Source: Planctomycetota bacterium
GTDB taxonomy: Bacteria > Planctomycetota > Planctomycetia > Planctomycetales > Planctomycetaceae
DNA: 6,453 nucleotides
Direction of reading: 5' to 3'
Assembly (NCBI GenBank): GCA_013151585.1
Contig: JAADHY010000595.1
Coordinates: forward strand, 1-6,453
Shown here: positions 6,296 to 6,453 of the stretch, one piece after another
Position numbering within the stretch: position 1 is the stretch's first letter
Layout of the letters: each line of letters begins with the position of its first letter
Position numbers and translations under genes: made by a program
Notes under the pieces: model-generated
The model's database searches: none
The model's input: only the letters and a program-made list of their open reading frames with translations
Told to the model about the DNA's origin: nothing

Positions 6296-6326
6296 AAAAA
6301 ACAAAGCCCACTCCTTTGAAGCGGGC
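6296..6326 (-). terminator. Rho-independent terminator
   Basis: On the minus strand GCCCGCTTC-AAA-GGAGTGGGC forms a 9-bp stem (two G-T pairs) and is followed by TTTGTTTTTT. The plus strand has no T-run after the stem, so it acts on leftward transcripts entering from beyond the right edge. It separates that unit from the HesB-like gene, whose promoter must lie between about 6204 and 6295. Confidence 0.85.
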
Positions 6327-6453
6327 CTTCCGGAAAACTCGCTACAAAAGAATGCGACAGCGAAATCGATTGTGCGGACTACCTCCCGAATTCTCGACCC
6401 GATCAGCCGGCTCTGAACGAATTAGAGCAGATTCCGTCGCCAATGACAATCTG
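6327..6453. other. Right edge, probable 3' end of an unseen leftward transcript
   Basis: The terminator implies a leftward transcript here. Two minus-strand frames could be the end of its gene: one stops at 6342-6344, 15 bases before the terminator stem, but only 15 of 36 codons end in G or C; the other ends at 6403-6405 with ICSNSFRAG. Neither is convincing, so no gene is called. A minus-strand hairpin lies at 6410-6428. Confidence 0.35.

Overview
The window reads as an ordinary chromosomal stretch of a GC-rich Gram-negative bacterium. A planctomycete is most likely. That is inference from the gene types: a short double-CxxC protein in front of a secreted FKBP, a zinc-ribbon-like protein with one membrane anchor, a TPR protein fused to a glycosyltransferase domain, and loose gene packing. 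No database search was possible. I see no mobile element, CRISPR array, tRNA or rRNA.

Left part, plus strand. The last 20 or so codons of a possible upstream gene end at 64. A 250-residue single-pass membrane protein (104-856) follows, with an N-terminal CPACG and a DUF2007-like region. After a gap of about 390 bases comes an alpha/beta-hydrolase of the phospholipase/carboxylesterase family (1245-1988) with a complete Ser-Asp-His triad. It converges on the next gene, with a GC-rich hairpin between the two stop codons.

Centre and right, minus strand. A 594-residue TPR-glycosyltransferase (2068-3852) is followed by about 700 bases of non-coding or uncertain sequence. This stretch holds an imperfect palindrome and a small plus-strand reading frame with a C-x2-C-x3-C-x2-C cluster. 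Next is a two-gene unit: an 80-residue double-CxxC protein (5309-5551), then 16 bases on, a periplasmic FKBP-type prolyl isomerase (4570-5292). After another gap comes a 101-residue protein with a HesB/IscA-like pattern but without the family's cysteine ligands (5898-6203). A strong rho-independent terminator on the minus strand (6296-6326) closes a transcript that enters from beyond the right edge.

How the genes work together: only the double-CxxC/FKBP pair looks like an operon. The other genes look like independently expressed housekeeping or cell-envelope functions. I found no convincing new multi-gene system. The items most worth a second look are the cysteine-poor HesB-like protein and the orphan cysteine-cluster frame.
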